Source: Paracoccus sp. S1E-3
GTDB taxonomy: Bacteria; Pseudomonadota; Alphaproteobacteria; Rhodobacterales; Rhodobacteraceae
Direction of reading: 5' to 3'
Assembly (NCBI RefSeq): GCF_013868135.1
Contig: NZ_JACEMU010000004.1
Span: forward strand, 992,001 to 1,056,000
DNA: 64,000 nt
The translations under genes were made by a program, and so were the position numbers. A model generated the notes under the pieces. It did not search any database. It was given only the letters and a program-made list of their open reading frames with translations, and was not told the origin of the DNA. Shown here one piece after another: positions 8,617 to 18,719 of the stretch. Every line of letters begins with the position of its first letter. The stretch's first letter is position 1.

Positions 8617-9459
8617 TCAGGGATCGAATATGCAGCCCAGATCCTGATGCAGCAGGAATGAGAAATCGTCCTCGGCAAGGCGCAGGAATTCACCGGGCGG
8701 GATTTCGACCGCGTTCCGGGGCCAGTTTTTCTGCTGCTCGGCCGCAGTATCGCCAGCATTCCAGCGCAGGATGACGAAATTCTGCCCCTCGACGCTGGTC
8801 ATCGCGTGAATCTCCTGCGGAATCAGGCGGTGCCTGAAGGCGAAGATGCTTTGACCGGGATCGGTCAGCCGCACCGCCGCGCCAGCGCCGATGAAGGGAA
8901 GATGCGCGCGCCAATAGCTGACCTCCTCAGCCCCGTAGCGGCGGATGAGCAGGCCGCGCGGGAAGCTGATCGCGAAGCGGGGCAGTTCGGCAAGCCGCCG
9001 CGCCTCGCGCCGCAGCCGGGCGATGAAATGGCGGCTGAGCGCATCGTCATCGTCGATCCTGAATTGCAGGACAGGACCGCCATTCGCCCGGGCCGCCTTG
9101 CGCAACGGTCGCATCAACGCCGCGCCGACATCCTCGGCAGATGAGACGATGATGCTGATCTGCGAAATCCCTGCGCAGAGATCGTGCAGGCGCTGCATCC
9201 AGGGTTGCGGCAGCGAGTCAGAGGTCAGCATCCACAGCGAGAAGTCAGGATCGGTCTGCGCACGGATGGATGGCAGCAGCAGTTGTTCAAAGGCCAGAAA
9301 GCGCCGCTCCAGCCGTTCGGAGGCGTATAGCGCCAGGCGCTGCTTCTCGCGCCGCGCGGGTGTATGCTGCCAAGGTTCCCGCCCGCCGACCCAATCGTCC
9401 CAGCCGAGAAACGAGAACCGGCAAATGCCGACAATTGCCTCACCCAAGGAAAATACCAC
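8617..9459 (-). CDS. Putative rhamnosyl transferase-like glycosyltransferase (PF11316 type)
   Basis: This resembles the 'putative rhamnosyl transferase' family found in bacterial surface-polysaccharide loci. Visible landmarks are IVGICRFSFLG at the N-terminus, RFLAFEQLLLPSIRAQTDPDF (residues about 54-74), an acidic cluster FRIDDDDAL that should be the nucleotide-sugar/metal site, and ISFPRGLLIR. No signal peptide or membrane segment is seen, so the enzyme is probably cytoplasmic. The start is uncertain: GTG 9459 gives the longest frame, but TTG 9447 is equally possible because family members begin close to the IVGICRF strand. The acceptor is unknown. Confidence 0.75.
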   Translation of the reverse strand: MVFSLGEAIVGICRFSFLGWDDWVGGREPWQHTPARREKQRLALYASERLERRFLAFEQLLLPSIRAQTDPDFSLWMLTSDSLPQPWMQRLHDLCAGISQISIIVSSAEDVGAALMRPLRKAARANGGPVLQFRIDDDDALSRHFIARLRREARRLAELPRFAISFPRGLLIRRYGAEEVSYWRAHLPFIGAGAAVRLTDPGQSIFAFRHRLIPQEIHAMTSVEGQNFVILRWNAGDTAAEQQKNWPRNAVEIPPGEFLRLAEDDFSFLLHQDLGCIFDP

Positions 9460-9731
9460 TACCTACACCCCGTTAGCCGCCACGCTACGCAGCCCGCGAC
9501 AGAGGGTCAAGCGCGCCACGTGGCTGCGACCGGCATCTGTGCAGCCCGGTTGACCCTGTGATGACGATCGCTGGCCATTCTCGCCAGCGAATCCGCGCCA
9601 CGCTGCGAATGACAGGGGTTTCAGTAGGCCGCGCCAGCCTCTATATGAGGCGACAGCCTGCGGTCCGGGGCGACTCGGGCGGCGGGGCAGGATTTGGGCA
9701 AAGCCGGCGGAAGTCCGGTATCGAAGGGTAA

Positions 9732-10772
<1,041 letters not shown>

Positions 10773-10787
10773 GCCGGGATCGGCGCG

Positions 10788-11714
10788 ATGGCGCGCAAGG
10801 GTTACGACTTTGCCACCCCTGTCCGCCGCATCCTGATCGGGCTGCTGGGCCTGTTTCTGCTGGCTTTGTTCCTGTTCTGGCGTATCGACAGCCCACGGGC
10901 CGAAGCGATGCGCGCCGAATTCGTCGACCGCTTCGTCCCCGGCTTCGAATGGGCGATGACGCCGCTTACCCAGGTGACGCGCATGGTTTCCGGGCTGCAG
11001 TCCTATGCAAGGATCTACGAGCAGAATCAGGAACTTCGCCGCGAGTTGCAGAAGATGCAGGCGTGGAAGGAAGCCGCTGTTCAGCTGGAACAGGAAAACG
11101 CCAAGCTGCTGGCGCAGAACAATGTGCGGCTCGATCCCTCGCTGACCTCGATCACCGGTATGGTGCTGACCGACAGCGGCACGGCGTTTCGCCAGTCGGT
11201 GCTGCTGAATGTCGGCCGGCGCGACGGCGTGGTTGACGGCTGGGCGGTCATGGACGGCCTGGGACTGGTCGGTCGCATTTCCGGCCTCGGCCAACAGACC
11301 AGCCGGGTGATCCTGCTGACCGATCCCTCATCGCGCATACCGGTCAAGATCCAGCCTTCGGGCGAAAACGCACTGCTGACCGGCGATAATTCCACCCTGC
11401 CGACGCTGGACTTCATCGAGCGCCCGGAAAATGTCCGTCCCGGCGACCGGGTGGTCAGTTCGGGCGATGGCGGGGTGTTTCCGCCCGATATTCTGGTCGG
11501 CCAGGTGGCGCAGGACTCGGATGGCCGGCTGCGGCTGCGCATGGCGGCCGATTATGGCAGGCTGGAGTTCCTGCGCGTGCTGCGCAGCCACCCGGCCGAA
11601 CGGCTGGAGGATGGCGGCGCGCTGGTGCTGCCGCCCGACCCCGGCCTGATCGGCCCGCAGCTGCCCCCCGCACCCGCTGCGCGGCCCGAATCCGCCGCGG
11701 CTGCCGCACGGTGA
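10788..11714 (+). CDS. mreC: Rod shape-determining protein MreC
   Basis: MreC is the periplasmic scaffold that activates PBP2 in the elongasome. One N-terminal membrane helix (LIGLLGLFLLALFLFW, residues about 16-31) is followed by a coiled coil (YEQNQELRRELQKMQAWK and on, about 78-110) and the beta-barrel domain, seen in GTAFRQSVLLNVGRRDGV and the conserved VVSSGDGGVFPPDI. A proline/alanine-rich tail of about 25 residues ends the protein. The gene is 15 bp after mreB. Confidence 0.95.
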   Translation: MARKGYDFATPVRRILIGLLGLFLLALFLFWRIDSPRAEAMRAEFVDRFVPGFEWAMTPLTQVTRMVSGLQSYARIYEQNQELRRELQKMQAWKEAAVQLEQENAKLLAQNNVRLDPSLTSITGMVLTDSGTAFRQSVLLNVGRRDGVVDGWAVMDGLGLVGRISGLGQQTSRVILLTDPSSRIPVKIQPSGENALLTGDNSTLPTLDFIERPENVRPGDRVVSSGDGGVFPPDILVGQVAQDSDGRLRLRMAADYGRLEFLRVLRSHPAERLEDGGALVLPPDPGLIGPQLPPAPAARPESAAAAAR

Positions 11715-11724
11715 GGGCGCATCG

Positions 11725-12255
11725 ATGATCGCCGTTCTGCGCCGCCGCCGGATCGTCGGCACCGCCGTCTATACCGGCATCGGTCTGGCGATCCTGTTCT
11801 TCCAGCTGATGCCGCTCAATCCCGGCCAGCCGGGCCTGCCCGGCCCCGACCTCACCCTCTGTCTGACCTTCGCCTGGGTGCTGCGCCGTCCCGACCAGTT
11901 GCCGGCCGTCATCATCGCGGCCCTGGCGCTGATTGGTGATATCCTGCTCGGGCGTCCCTTCGGATTGTGGAGCCTGATGGTGCTGATCGCGACGGAATTG
12001 CTGCGCCCGCGCGCCTGGCGATGGGCCGATCAACCATTCTTGTTCGAATGGCTGCGGGTGGCCATGCTGTTGGGCTTGATGATGATCGGCGCGCGGCTGA
12101 TGATGATCGTGTTCCTGTTGCCGGTGTCGGCGCTGGGACCGGTCATGCTGCAATGGCTGGCGACGGTGATCGCCTATCCGCTGGTGGTGGCCTTCGTGCG
12201 CGCGTTGGGGGTGCGCCGGATCAGCACCTCGGAACTGGAAATGATGGGAAGCTGA
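11725..12255 (+). CDS. mreD: Rod shape-determining protein MreD
   Basis: MreD is the polytopic membrane partner of MreC. The 176-aa protein is strongly hydrophobic with about five helices (TGIGLAILFFQLMPL, LTLCLTFAWVL, VIIAALALIGDILLG and later segments). The motif GDILLGRPFGLWSLMVLI is typical of the family. Its stop overlaps the next start by one base (TGATG at 12253-12257), indicating translational coupling. Confidence 0.92.
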   Translation: MIAVLRRRRIVGTAVYTGIGLAILFFQLMPLNPGQPGLPGPDLTLCLTFAWVLRRPDQLPAVIIAALALIGDILLGRPFGLWSLMVLIATELLRPRAWRWADQPFLFEWLRVAMLLGLMMIGARLMMIVFLLPVSALGPVMLQWLATVIAYPLVVAFVRALGVRRISTSELEMMGS

Positions 12256-14201
12256 TGCGCAAGTCACCCAAGGACATTGTCGACAGCGCGCGGATCATCT
12301 CGCGCCGCGGGGTCATGCTGGGGGTGATCCAGGCGGCCGTGATCGGCACTTTGGGAATGCGCCTGCGCTCGATGCAGGTCGAACATGCGGACGAGTTCCG
12401 GCTGCTCTCGGATGGCAATTCGATCAAGATCCGGCTGCTGCCGCCGGCGCGCGGGCTGATCCATGACCGCAACGGCGTCGTCATCGCCGGCAATGAGCAG
12501 AATTACCGCGCCACCATCACGCGAGAGCTGGCAGGCGATGTCGAGCAGGTCATCGCCAAGCTGCGCCATCTGGTGCCGATGACGGATGCCGAAGCGGCGG
12601 CGATTCTGGAAAACATCGCCAAGCGCAGCGCCATCACGCCGGTCAGCATCGGCGATCACCTGAGCTGGACCGAGTTCAGCTCCATCGCCGTGAACGCGCC
12701 CGCGCTGCCCGGCGTGCAGCCGGAATCGGTGCTGTCGCGCGTCTATCCGCGCAATGGCGACTTCTCGCACGTGCTGGGTTATGTCGGACGGGTGTCGGAT
12801 TACGACCTGTCGAAGATGGAAAACCCCGATCCGGTGCTGATGCTGCCGGAGTTCCAGTTCGGTAAGGTCGGCGCCGAAAGCAAGCTGGAAGGCATCCTGC
12901 GCGGCAAGGCCGGCACCCGCAAGGTCGAGGTCAATGCCGCCGGCCGCGAAATGCGCGAACTGTCGCGACAGGAAGGCCAGCAGGGCGCCACCGTGCAGAT
13001 GACGCTGGATGCGGGGCTGCAGAACTATGCCGTGCAGCGCCTGGGCGAGGAATCCGCCGCCGCCGTGGTCATCGACGTGACCAATGGCGACATCATGTCC
13101 ATCGTCTCGAATCCGGGCTTTGACCCGAACCTGTTCGTGCGCGGGATTTCCGCGGCCGACTACAAGGCGCTGATGGAACATGACCATCGCCCGCTGGCCG
13201 ACAAATCGGTGCAGGGCATCTATCCGCCCGGCTCGACCTTCAAGATGGTCACGCTGCTGGCGGCGCTGGAATCGGGCCTCGTCAACGAGGGCACCCGCTA
13301 TTACTGCAACGGCGCGTTGGATGTCGCCGGCCGCAAGTTCCACTGCTGGAGCAGGGGCGGTCATGGCAGCGTCGGCGCCGTCGAAAGCCTGATGAAGTCC
13401 TGCGATGTCTATTATTACGAACTGGCCCGCGCCATCGGCGTCGACCGCATCGCCGAGATGGCGCGCAAGCTGGGCATCGGTGTTGAACACGACCTGCCGA
13501 TGTCGGCGGTGGCCACCGGCATCGCCCCCGACCGGGCATGGAAGAAGGAACGCTTCGACAAGCCCTGGGTGGTCGGGGATTCGCTCAACGCCTCGATCGG
13601 GCAGGGTTTCGTGCTGGCCTCGCCGCTGCAACTGGCGGTGATGACCGCGCGAGTGGCCACCGGGCGCGATGTCAAGCCGCGCCTCGTGCGCGCGATAGAC
13701 GGCGTTCCGGTTTCGGTGGCCCCTTTCGCCGATCTGGGCCTGTCGCCCAAGAATCTGCGCACCGCCCAACGCGGGATGGATGCGGTGATGAACGCGCCGG
13801 GCGGGACGGCCGGCAAGTCGCGCATCGTGGCCGAGCAATGGCGCATGGCCGGCAAGACCGGCACCAGCCAGGTCCGCAACATCACCGCGGCCGAGCGGGC
13901 CCGCGGCGTCACCCGCAACGACCAGCTGCCCTGGAACCGCCGCGACCACGCGCTGTTCGTCTGCTACGCCCCTTATGAGGCGCCGAAATACGCCGTCTCC
14001 GTCATCGTCGAACATGGCGGCGGCGGGTCGGCCGTGGCGGCGCCGATCGCCCGCGATATTCTGCTTTATGCGCTCTCGGGGGGCGTGCCGCCGCTGTCGG
14101 CCTATCCCGCAGGGCAGCGCGACCAGATCGAGGAGATGCACCGCAACATGCGCCTCATCACCCCGATGGCCGGCAACACCAGCGGAAGGACGCGGGCATG
14201 A
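12255..14201 (+). CDS. mrdA: Penicillin-binding protein 2 (elongasome transpeptidase)
   Basis: PBP2 cross-links peptidoglycan during elongation. After a short cytoplasmic tail there is one membrane helix (about residues 20-35), then the pedestal domain starting at LLPPARGLIHDRNG. The transpeptidase motifs are present: S327 in GSTFK, SCD about 55 residues later, and K534 in KTGTS. The length of 648 aa is normal. An in-frame region upstream inside mreD was rejected as the start because ATG 12255 abuts the mreD stop and begins the conserved N-terminus. It works as a pair with RodA encoded next. Confidence 0.95.
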   Translation: MRKSPKDIVDSARIISRRGVMLGVIQAAVIGTLGMRLRSMQVEHADEFRLLSDGNSIKIRLLPPARGLIHDRNGVVIAGNEQNYRATITRELAGDVEQVIAKLRHLVPMTDAEAAAILENIAKRSAITPVSIGDHLSWTEFSSIAVNAPALPGVQPESVLSRVYPRNGDFSHVLGYVGRVSDYDLSKMENPDPVLMLPEFQFGKVGAESKLEGILRGKAGTRKVEVNAAGREMRELSRQEGQQGATVQMTLDAGLQNYAVQRLGEESAAAVVIDVTNGDIMSIVSNPGFDPNLFVRGISAADYKALMEHDHRPLADKSVQGIYPPGSTFKMVTLLAALESGLVNEGTRYYCNGALDVAGRKFHCWSRGGHGSVGAVESLMKSCDVYYYELARAIGVDRIAEMARKLGIGVEHDLPMSAVATGIAPDRAWKKERFDKPWVVGDSLNASIGQGFVLASPLQLAVMTARVATGRDVKPRLVRAIDGVPVSVAPFADLGLSPKNLRTAQRGMDAVMNAPGGTAGKSRIVAEQWRMAGKTGTSQVRNITAAERARGVTRNDQLPWNRRDHALFVCYAPYEAPKYAVSVIVEHGGGGSAVAAPIARDILLYALSGGVPPLSAYPAGQRDQIEEMHRNMRLITPMAGNTSGRTRA

Positions 14202-15337
14202 GCTATCTCGACTACAAGGTCGCCGAGACCCCGCGCGGGTTCCGCAAGCTTCTGGCGCTGAACTGGCCGCTGGTGTTCCTGCTGGCGGCGGTCGCCTCTG
14301 CCGGGTTCCTGATGCTGTATTCGGTGGCGGGCGGCAACATCGACACCTGGGCGCGGCCGCAGATGGAGCGTTTCGCCGTCGGCATGGTGCTGATGATCGG
14401 CCTCGGGTTCGTGCCGATCTGGTTCTGGCGCGGGATCTCGGTCGGCGCCTATATCGTCTGCGTGCTGCTGCTGGTGGCAGTGGATGTGATCGGCCATGTC
14501 GGCATGGGTGCACAACGCTGGCTGGATCTGGGTCCGATCAAGCTGCAACCGTCCGAACTGATGAAGGTCGCCCTGGTGCTGCTGCTGGCCGCCTATTACG
14601 ACTGGCTGGACCTGAACAAGGTCTCGCGGCCCTTGTGGGTGCTGATCCCGGTGCTGCTGATCCTGCTGCCCACCGCGCTGGTGCTGCAACAGCCCGATCT
14701 CGGCACCTCGCTGCTGCTGCTGATGGGAGGGGCGATCGTGATGTTCGCCGCCGGCGTCAGCCTGTGGTATTTCGCCGCTGTCATCGGCGCCGGCGTGGGC
14801 CTGGTCTGGACGGTGCTGGAAAGCCGCGGGCAAAGCTGGCAGCTGCTGCATGACTATCAGTTCCGGCGCATCGACACCTTTCTCGATCCCTCGCAGGATC
14901 CGCTGGGCGCGGGTTACAACATCACCCAGGCGCAGATCGCGCTGGGATCGGGCGGTTGGTCGGGGCGCGGCTTCATGCAGGGCACCCAGTCGCGGCTGAA
15001 CTTCCTGCCGGAAAAGCAGACCGACTTCATCTTCACCACCCTGGCCGAGGAGTTCGGCTTTGTCGGTGCCGGCACGCTGCTGGCGCTTTATGCGCTGATT
15101 ATCGGCTTCTGCCTGTATTCGGCGCTGACCAATCGCGACCGCTTTGCCAGCCTGCTGACCATCGGGATCGCCGGCACCTTCTTCCTGTTCTTCTCCATCA
15201 ACATGGGCATGGTGATGGGGCTGCTGCCGGTCGTGGGCGTCCCGCTGCCGCTAGTCAGCTATGGTGGGACGGCGATGATGATCCTGCTCATGGCCTTCGG
15301 CATGGTCCAGTCGGCCCATGTCCATCGGCCAAGATAA
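14198..15337 (+). CDS. rodA: Peptidoglycan glycosyltransferase RodA (SEDS family)
   Basis: RodA polymerises lipid II into glycan strands in the elongasome. The 379-aa protein is polytopic with about ten hydrophobic segments. SEDS hallmarks are visible: LDLGPIKLQPSELMKVALV, QQPDLGTSLLLL (aspartate of the active cavity), GQGGWSGRG-type loop reading GSGGWSGRGFMQGTQSRL, FLPEKQTDFIFTTLAEEFGF and VPLPLVSYGGT. Start and mrdA stop overlap as ATGA. It ends the mre operon; no clear intrinsic terminator was seen after it. Confidence 0.96.
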   Translation: MSYLDYKVAETPRGFRKLLALNWPLVFLLAAVASAGFLMLYSVAGGNIDTWARPQMERFAVGMVLMIGLGFVPIWFWRGISVGAYIVCVLLLVAVDVIGHVGMGAQRWLDLGPIKLQPSELMKVALVLLLAAYYDWLDLNKVSRPLWVLIPVLLILLPTALVLQQPDLGTSLLLLMGGAIVMFAAGVSLWYFAAVIGAGVGLVWTVLESRGQSWQLLHDYQFRRIDTFLDPSQDPLGAGYNITQAQIALGSGGWSGRGFMQGTQSRLNFLPEKQTDFIFTTLAEEFGFVGAGTLLALYALIIGFCLYSALTNRDRFASLLTIGIAGTFFLFFSINMGMVMGLLPVVGVPLPLVSYGGTAMMILLMAFGMVQSAHVHRPR

Positions 15338-15646
15338 TCCGCCACCTTACCAGCACCGCAACGGGTGAAACGACCCCTGACGCGCTTCGCGATGGCGACC
15401 GGACGCGTGCGGGCGTTGCCATTGCCCGCCTCAGCGACAGCAGAGCCCGCCCTATTCTGGTGACAGCTTCAGCGTCGAGCCGGTCCCGACCATCCCGGCC
15501 ATGCCTCCGCCGCCCCCCGGCTGTGGGTGTAGCGCTGCGGCGCCGCGAAAATCCGACATTGTTCCCCGCATCCGTTCCGGCCATAGATCGGGGCATCCCG
15601 CCACCGGTCGCCCCGCCCCCCTGACCGTGCCCGTAGGAGAGCGCTG
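15338..15646. other. 309-bp gap between rodA and ghrA
   Basis: The only structure noted in this gap is a candidate microprotein frame on the minus strand (15452-15559). No tRNA, insertion sequence or convincing intrinsic terminator was found. The ghrA ribosome site TAGGAGAG lies at its right edge. Confidence 0.6.
15452..15559 (-). CDS. Candidate 35-aa glycine-rich microprotein
   Basis: This minus-strand frame starts with ATG at 15559, reads MSDFRGAAALHPQPGGGGG followed by MAGMVGTGSTLKLSPE, and ends at TAG. GGGGA sits five bases upstream of the ATG, a better ribosome site than many annotated genes nearby. The glycine run and GMAGMVGTG segment could form a flexible or membrane-inserting stretch. 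I do not recognise the family. It could be chance in GC-rich sequence or a remnant. Confidence 0.35.
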   Translation of the reverse strand: MSDFRGAAALHPQPGGGGGMAGMVGTGSTLKLSPE

Positions 15647-16549
15647 ATGAAAGTTCTGTTCGCCGCCGATGGCTGGGAGAAATGGGCCCCCGCCATCCGC
15701 GCCGCCTGCCCCGAGGCAGAGCTGCTGCAAACCGCACGGCCCGACAGCGTCGATGCCATCATCTATGCCCCGAACGGGCCGGGCTGCGATTTCGCGGCCT
15801 ATCCTTCGGCACGGCTGGTGCAGAGCCTGTGGGCCGGGGTCGAACGCATCGCGCCGGACCCGCGCCTGACCCAGCCCTTGGCGCGCATGGTCGATCCGGG
15901 ACTGCGGCAGGGGATGATCGACTATTGCGCGGGCTGGGTGTTGCGCCTGCATCTGGGGATGGACCGCTATGCGCAGGACGGCATCTGGCGCAACGATCTG
16001 GTGCCCCCGCTCGCCACGCAACGCCGGGTCACCGTGCTGGGCACCGGCGCGCTTGGCCGGGCGGTGGCAGGGGCGTTGAAGGGGCTGGGCTTTGACGTGG
16101 TCAGCTGGTCGGCCTCGGGCCGTGCTGTGCCGGGGGTGCCCGCATTTGCCGGGCCGGAGCTGCCGCAGGCATTGGCGCGGGCCGAGATCCTGCTGTTGCT
16201 TCTGCCGGACACGCCGCAGACCCGCGGCCTGCTGAATGCCGAGGCACTGGCCCTGCTGCCAAAAGGCGCCGCGATCATCAATCCCGGCCGTGGCACCCTG
16301 CTGGACGAAAGCGCGCTGCTGAGCGCGCTGGATGGCGGCCATATCGCCCAGGCGGTGCTGGATGTCTTCCAGACCGAACCGTTGCCGCCAGAGCATCCGT
16401 TCTGGGCGCATCCCCGCGTGGTGGTGACGCCGCATATCGCCGCCGAAACGCGGGTCGAGACTGCGGCGACGGTGGTGGCCGAAAACCTGCGCCGGGTCAT
16501 ACGGGGCGACGCGCCCCTGCATCTCGTCGATCGGGCGAAAGGCTATTAG
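15647..16549 (+). CDS. ghrA: Glyoxylate/hydroxypyruvate reductase A-like 2-hydroxyacid dehydrogenase
   Basis: This NAD(P)H-dependent enzyme of the D-isomer-specific 2-hydroxyacid dehydrogenase family is expected to reduce glyoxylate to glycolate and hydroxypyruvate to glycerate. The dinucleotide fold is seen in VTVLGTGALGRAVAGAL (about residues 127-145), the substrate arginine region in AIINPGRGTLLDESALL, and the catalytic Glu and His in FQTEPLPPEHPFW and VVVTPHIAAET. The length of 300 aa fits the GhrA subgroup. TAGGAGAG precedes the ATG. It is convergent with, and overlaps by 4 bp, the SseB gene. Confidence 0.88.
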   Translation: MKVLFAADGWEKWAPAIRAACPEAELLQTARPDSVDAIIYAPNGPGCDFAAYPSARLVQSLWAGVERIAPDPRLTQPLARMVDPGLRQGMIDYCAGWVLRLHLGMDRYAQDGIWRNDLVPPLATQRRVTVLGTGALGRAVAGALKGLGFDVVSWSASGRAVPGVPAFAGPELPQALARAEILLLLLPDTPQTRGLLNAEALALLPKGAAIINPGRGTLLDESALLSALDGGHIAQAVLDVFQTEPLPPEHPFWAHPRVVVTPHIAAETRVETAATVVAENLRRVIRGDAPLHLVDRAKGY

Positions 16550-17313
16550 AAGCGCAGGATCGGCGGCCGGTCGGGGTCGCTGCCGGGCGCGCGGGGGGCC
16601 GATTTCCTCGCCGGCTCGGGCGCGACGGGTTCCAGTTGCAGGCGCAGCGCGCGCTCGGGGATCGGCAGGTCAAAGGCCACGTCGCAGGGCTGCGGCAGCG
16701 GCGGCAGAAAGGCGATCAGCTCGGCCAGGGCCTTGGCGACCAGCGGGCGATGGTCCTCGGCAACGCCCGACAGCACGATCAGGTGGCCCTGCGCGCCATT
16801 CGGCCAGTCCGCCGCCACCAGCGCCGCGCCCGCCACCAACCCCGCCATAGCGGACAGCCGCGCCGCCAGCGGCTCGGCCAGTGCCGCGACCATCTCAGGC
16901 GCGGGGGCGGTCAGCCGGGCGGGGGCGGCCTGATCCTCGGCCGGGGCGGATTGCAGCGCCTGCGCCAGCCAGCCCAGCGTCGCCGCGTCCAGCAGCATTT
17001 CCGAGGCCGCGCCGGGATTGACCATCACCGCGATCCCTTCGCGCGCCAGCATCGCCGCCAGCGCCCGGCCGGGCAGCGCGACATGGGCGACAGGCTCGGC
17101 AAAGAACGCGGCCAGACGGTCCTCGGCATCGGCGGCGACGGCCAGGCGACCGGTGGGCAGATCGAACAGGCGCAGCTCGACCCGCTCGCCCTCGGGATCG
17201 CGGGCGAGCGCCACGAAGATCTCGGTATCGGCCAGCCGGTTCAGCACCCGCGCGCGCGCGGCATCAGGCAGATCGTGAAACGGCACCGCGCAAAGCGCGT
17301 CAAGCGGGGTCAT
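16546..17313 (-). CDS. SseB family protein
   Basis: The N-terminal half matches the SseB domain pattern: LADTEIFVALARD, a beta-rich middle (VELRLFDLPTGRLAVAAD) and VNPGAASEMLLDAATLGWLAQAL (about residues 95-120). SseB-fold proteins have no agreed enzymatic role; one Salmonella protein of the same name is a secretion component but this is an unrelated housekeeping group. The C-terminal tail is proline-rich (PRAPGSDPDRPPILRF). Its start overlaps the upstream glycosylase gene by 14 bp, so they are co-transcribed. Confidence 0.72.
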   Translation of the reverse strand: MTPLDALCAVPFHDLPDAARARVLNRLADTEIFVALARDPEGERVELRLFDLPTGRLAVAADAEDRLAAFFAEPVAHVALPGRALAAMLAREGIAVMVNPGAASEMLLDAATLGWLAQALQSAPAEDQAAPARLTAPAPEMVAALAEPLAARLSAMAGLVAGAALVAADWPNGAQGHLIVLSGVAEDHRPLVAKALAELIAFLPPLPQPCDVAFDLPIPERALRLQLEPVAPEPARKSAPRAPGSDPDRPPILRF

Positions 17314-17896
17314 TCAGCACCTCCTGCACTCGGGCGCGCAGGGCCGGCAGCAGGTCATCGGCGAACCAGCCATTGCGCTTGAGCCACCCGGTATTGCGCC
17401 ACGAAGGATGAGGCAAGGGGAAGACCGCCGGCGCGTGGTCGCGCCAGCCCGCCACGGTCCCGGTTACGCTCCCCTTCGCACCCAGATGCCAGCGCTGCGC
17501 GTGGCCGCCCACCAGCAGCGTCAGGCGCGGGTTCAGTTGCGCCAGCACCCGCGCCCGCCAGGTCTGCGCGCAGATCGGCGGCGGCGGCAGGTCCGCGCCC
17601 TTGGCGTCATAGCCGGGAAAGCAGAAGGCCATGGGCACGATGGCGATGCGATCGCGGTCATAGAATGTCTCGGGCGGCACCCCCATCCAGTCCCGCAATC
17701 GCGCGCCCGATGGATCGTCGAAAGGCTTCCCGCTGGCGTGAACCCGCGCGCCGGGCGCCTGCCCGACGATCAAAAGCCGCGCGCCCGGCCGAAACCAGAC
17801 CACCGGGCGCGGCGCATGGGCGGTCGCGGTCGTTGCAAAACGGCCAGCACAAAGGTGGCAACCGGAGATCTCATCGGTCAGGAGCACGGGTGTCAT
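17300..17896 (-). CDS. Uracil-DNA glycosylase superfamily protein
   Basis: This 198-aa protein belongs to the uracil-DNA glycosylase-like fold (COG1573-type). The N-terminal CHLCAGRF resembles half of a cysteine cluster, motif 1 appears as LLIVGQAPGARVHASGKPFDDPSG, and the C-terminal motif as FPLPHPSWRN. Family members remove uracil from DNA, but no second cysteine pair is seen, so an iron-sulfur cluster as in family 4 enzymes is unlikely. Enzyme activity is inferred only from fold. It is the first gene of a two-gene unit with the SseB gene. Confidence 0.75.
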   Translation of the reverse strand: MTPVLLTDEISGCHLCAGRFATTATAHAPRPVVWFRPGARLLIVGQAPGARVHASGKPFDDPSGARLRDWMGVPPETFYDRDRIAIVPMAFCFPGYDAKGADLPPPPICAQTWRARVLAQLNPRLTLLVGGHAQRWHLGAKGSVTGTVAGWRDHAPAVFPLPHPSWRNTGWLKRNGWFADDLLPALRARVQEVLNDPA

Positions 17897-18065
17897 TTCC
17901 CCCAGTTAGGGACTGACGGCGCCCGATTGAATGGCAGGGGATTAACTTCGCATAAACCAGGCCTGCAGGGACTGATGGACTTCGCGGCGCAGCTTGCGTA
18001 ATTTCGGCGGGGAAATGATGTTATGGCGTGCCCCAGCCATCCGTGGGGGCGATTGGTAACGGTTG

Positions 18066-18719
18066 ATGCTGGAATTTGACAATGTTTCCAAATCCTTCTG
18101 GACGGGAACGCAACGAAAGGTAATCCTTGACCAGGCCTCTTTCCGGGTTGAACTGGGCCGGTCACTGGGCATTCTGGCCCCGAACGGCACCGGCAAAACG
18201 ACGCTGATCAACATGATGTGCGGGCTGGAAAAGCCGGATGAGGGGATTATCCGCCGCCACTCACGGATTTCTTTTCCGCTGGGCTTCATGGGTGGGGTGA
18301 TTCCCAAACACACCGCCAATGAAAACGCCCGCTTCATCGCCCGGATCTATGGGCTCGACCCGGATTATGTATCCGCCTTCACCCGCTGGCTGACCGATAT
18401 CAAGGAATATTTCGATATGCCGGTCGGCACCTATTCGGCGGGGATGCGGCAGCGCTTCGTGTTCGCGCTGCTGCTGTCGCTGGAATTCGACATCTACCTG
18501 ATCGACGAGGGGATGCCCAATGCCACCGATGTCGAATTCAACCGCAAGGCCGGACGCGTGCTGAACGAACGGCTGGAAAAATCGACTGTCGTGATCGTGT
18601 CCCACAGCCCCGAGATCCTGGAAAAATTCTGCCGCGAGGCCGCAGTTCTGCGCGACGGCAAGCTCTATATGTTCGAAACGCTGGACGAGGCGAAACAATA
18701 CTATGACTACACCGCCTAG
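18066..18719 (+). CDS. kpsT: Capsular polysaccharide export ABC ATP-binding protein (KpsT-like)
   Basis: This is the nucleotide-binding subunit of a group 2-type capsule exporter. Walker A reads APNGTGKTT, with A38 where glycine is usual. The signature is YSAGMRQR rather than LSGGQ, as in KpsT proteins, Walker B is IYLIDEG, and the switch histidine is in VSHSPE. No Q-loop glutamine is obvious near GFMGGVIPKHTANEN, also usual for this group. ATG 18066 was preferred to TTG 18063. The end overlaps kpsE by 17 bp. The membrane partner KpsM is not encoded nearby. Confidence 0.88.
   Translation: MLEFDNVSKSFWTGTQRKVILDQASFRVELGRSLGILAPNGTGKTTLINMMCGLEKPDEGIIRRHSRISFPLGFMGGVIPKHTANENARFIARIYGLDPDYVSAFTRWLTDIKEYFDMPVGTYSAGMRQRFVFALLLSLEFDIYLIDEGMPNATDVEFNRKAGRVLNERLEKSTVVIVSHSPEILEKFCREAAVLRDGKLYMFETLDEAKQYYDYTA

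Noticed and set aside
9504..9556. Inverted repeat GGGTCAA (9504-9510) and TTGACCC (9550-9556) upstream of mreB
   Set aside because: Arms of seven bases 39 bp apart can arise by chance; TTGACC could be a -35 but no good -10 lies 17 bases on.
12264..14513. A 749-aa open frame on the minus strand antisense to mrdA
   Set aside because: High GC keeps the opposite strand open; the sequence is His/Arg/Gly-rich with no family features, and PBP2 motifs on the plus strand are complete.
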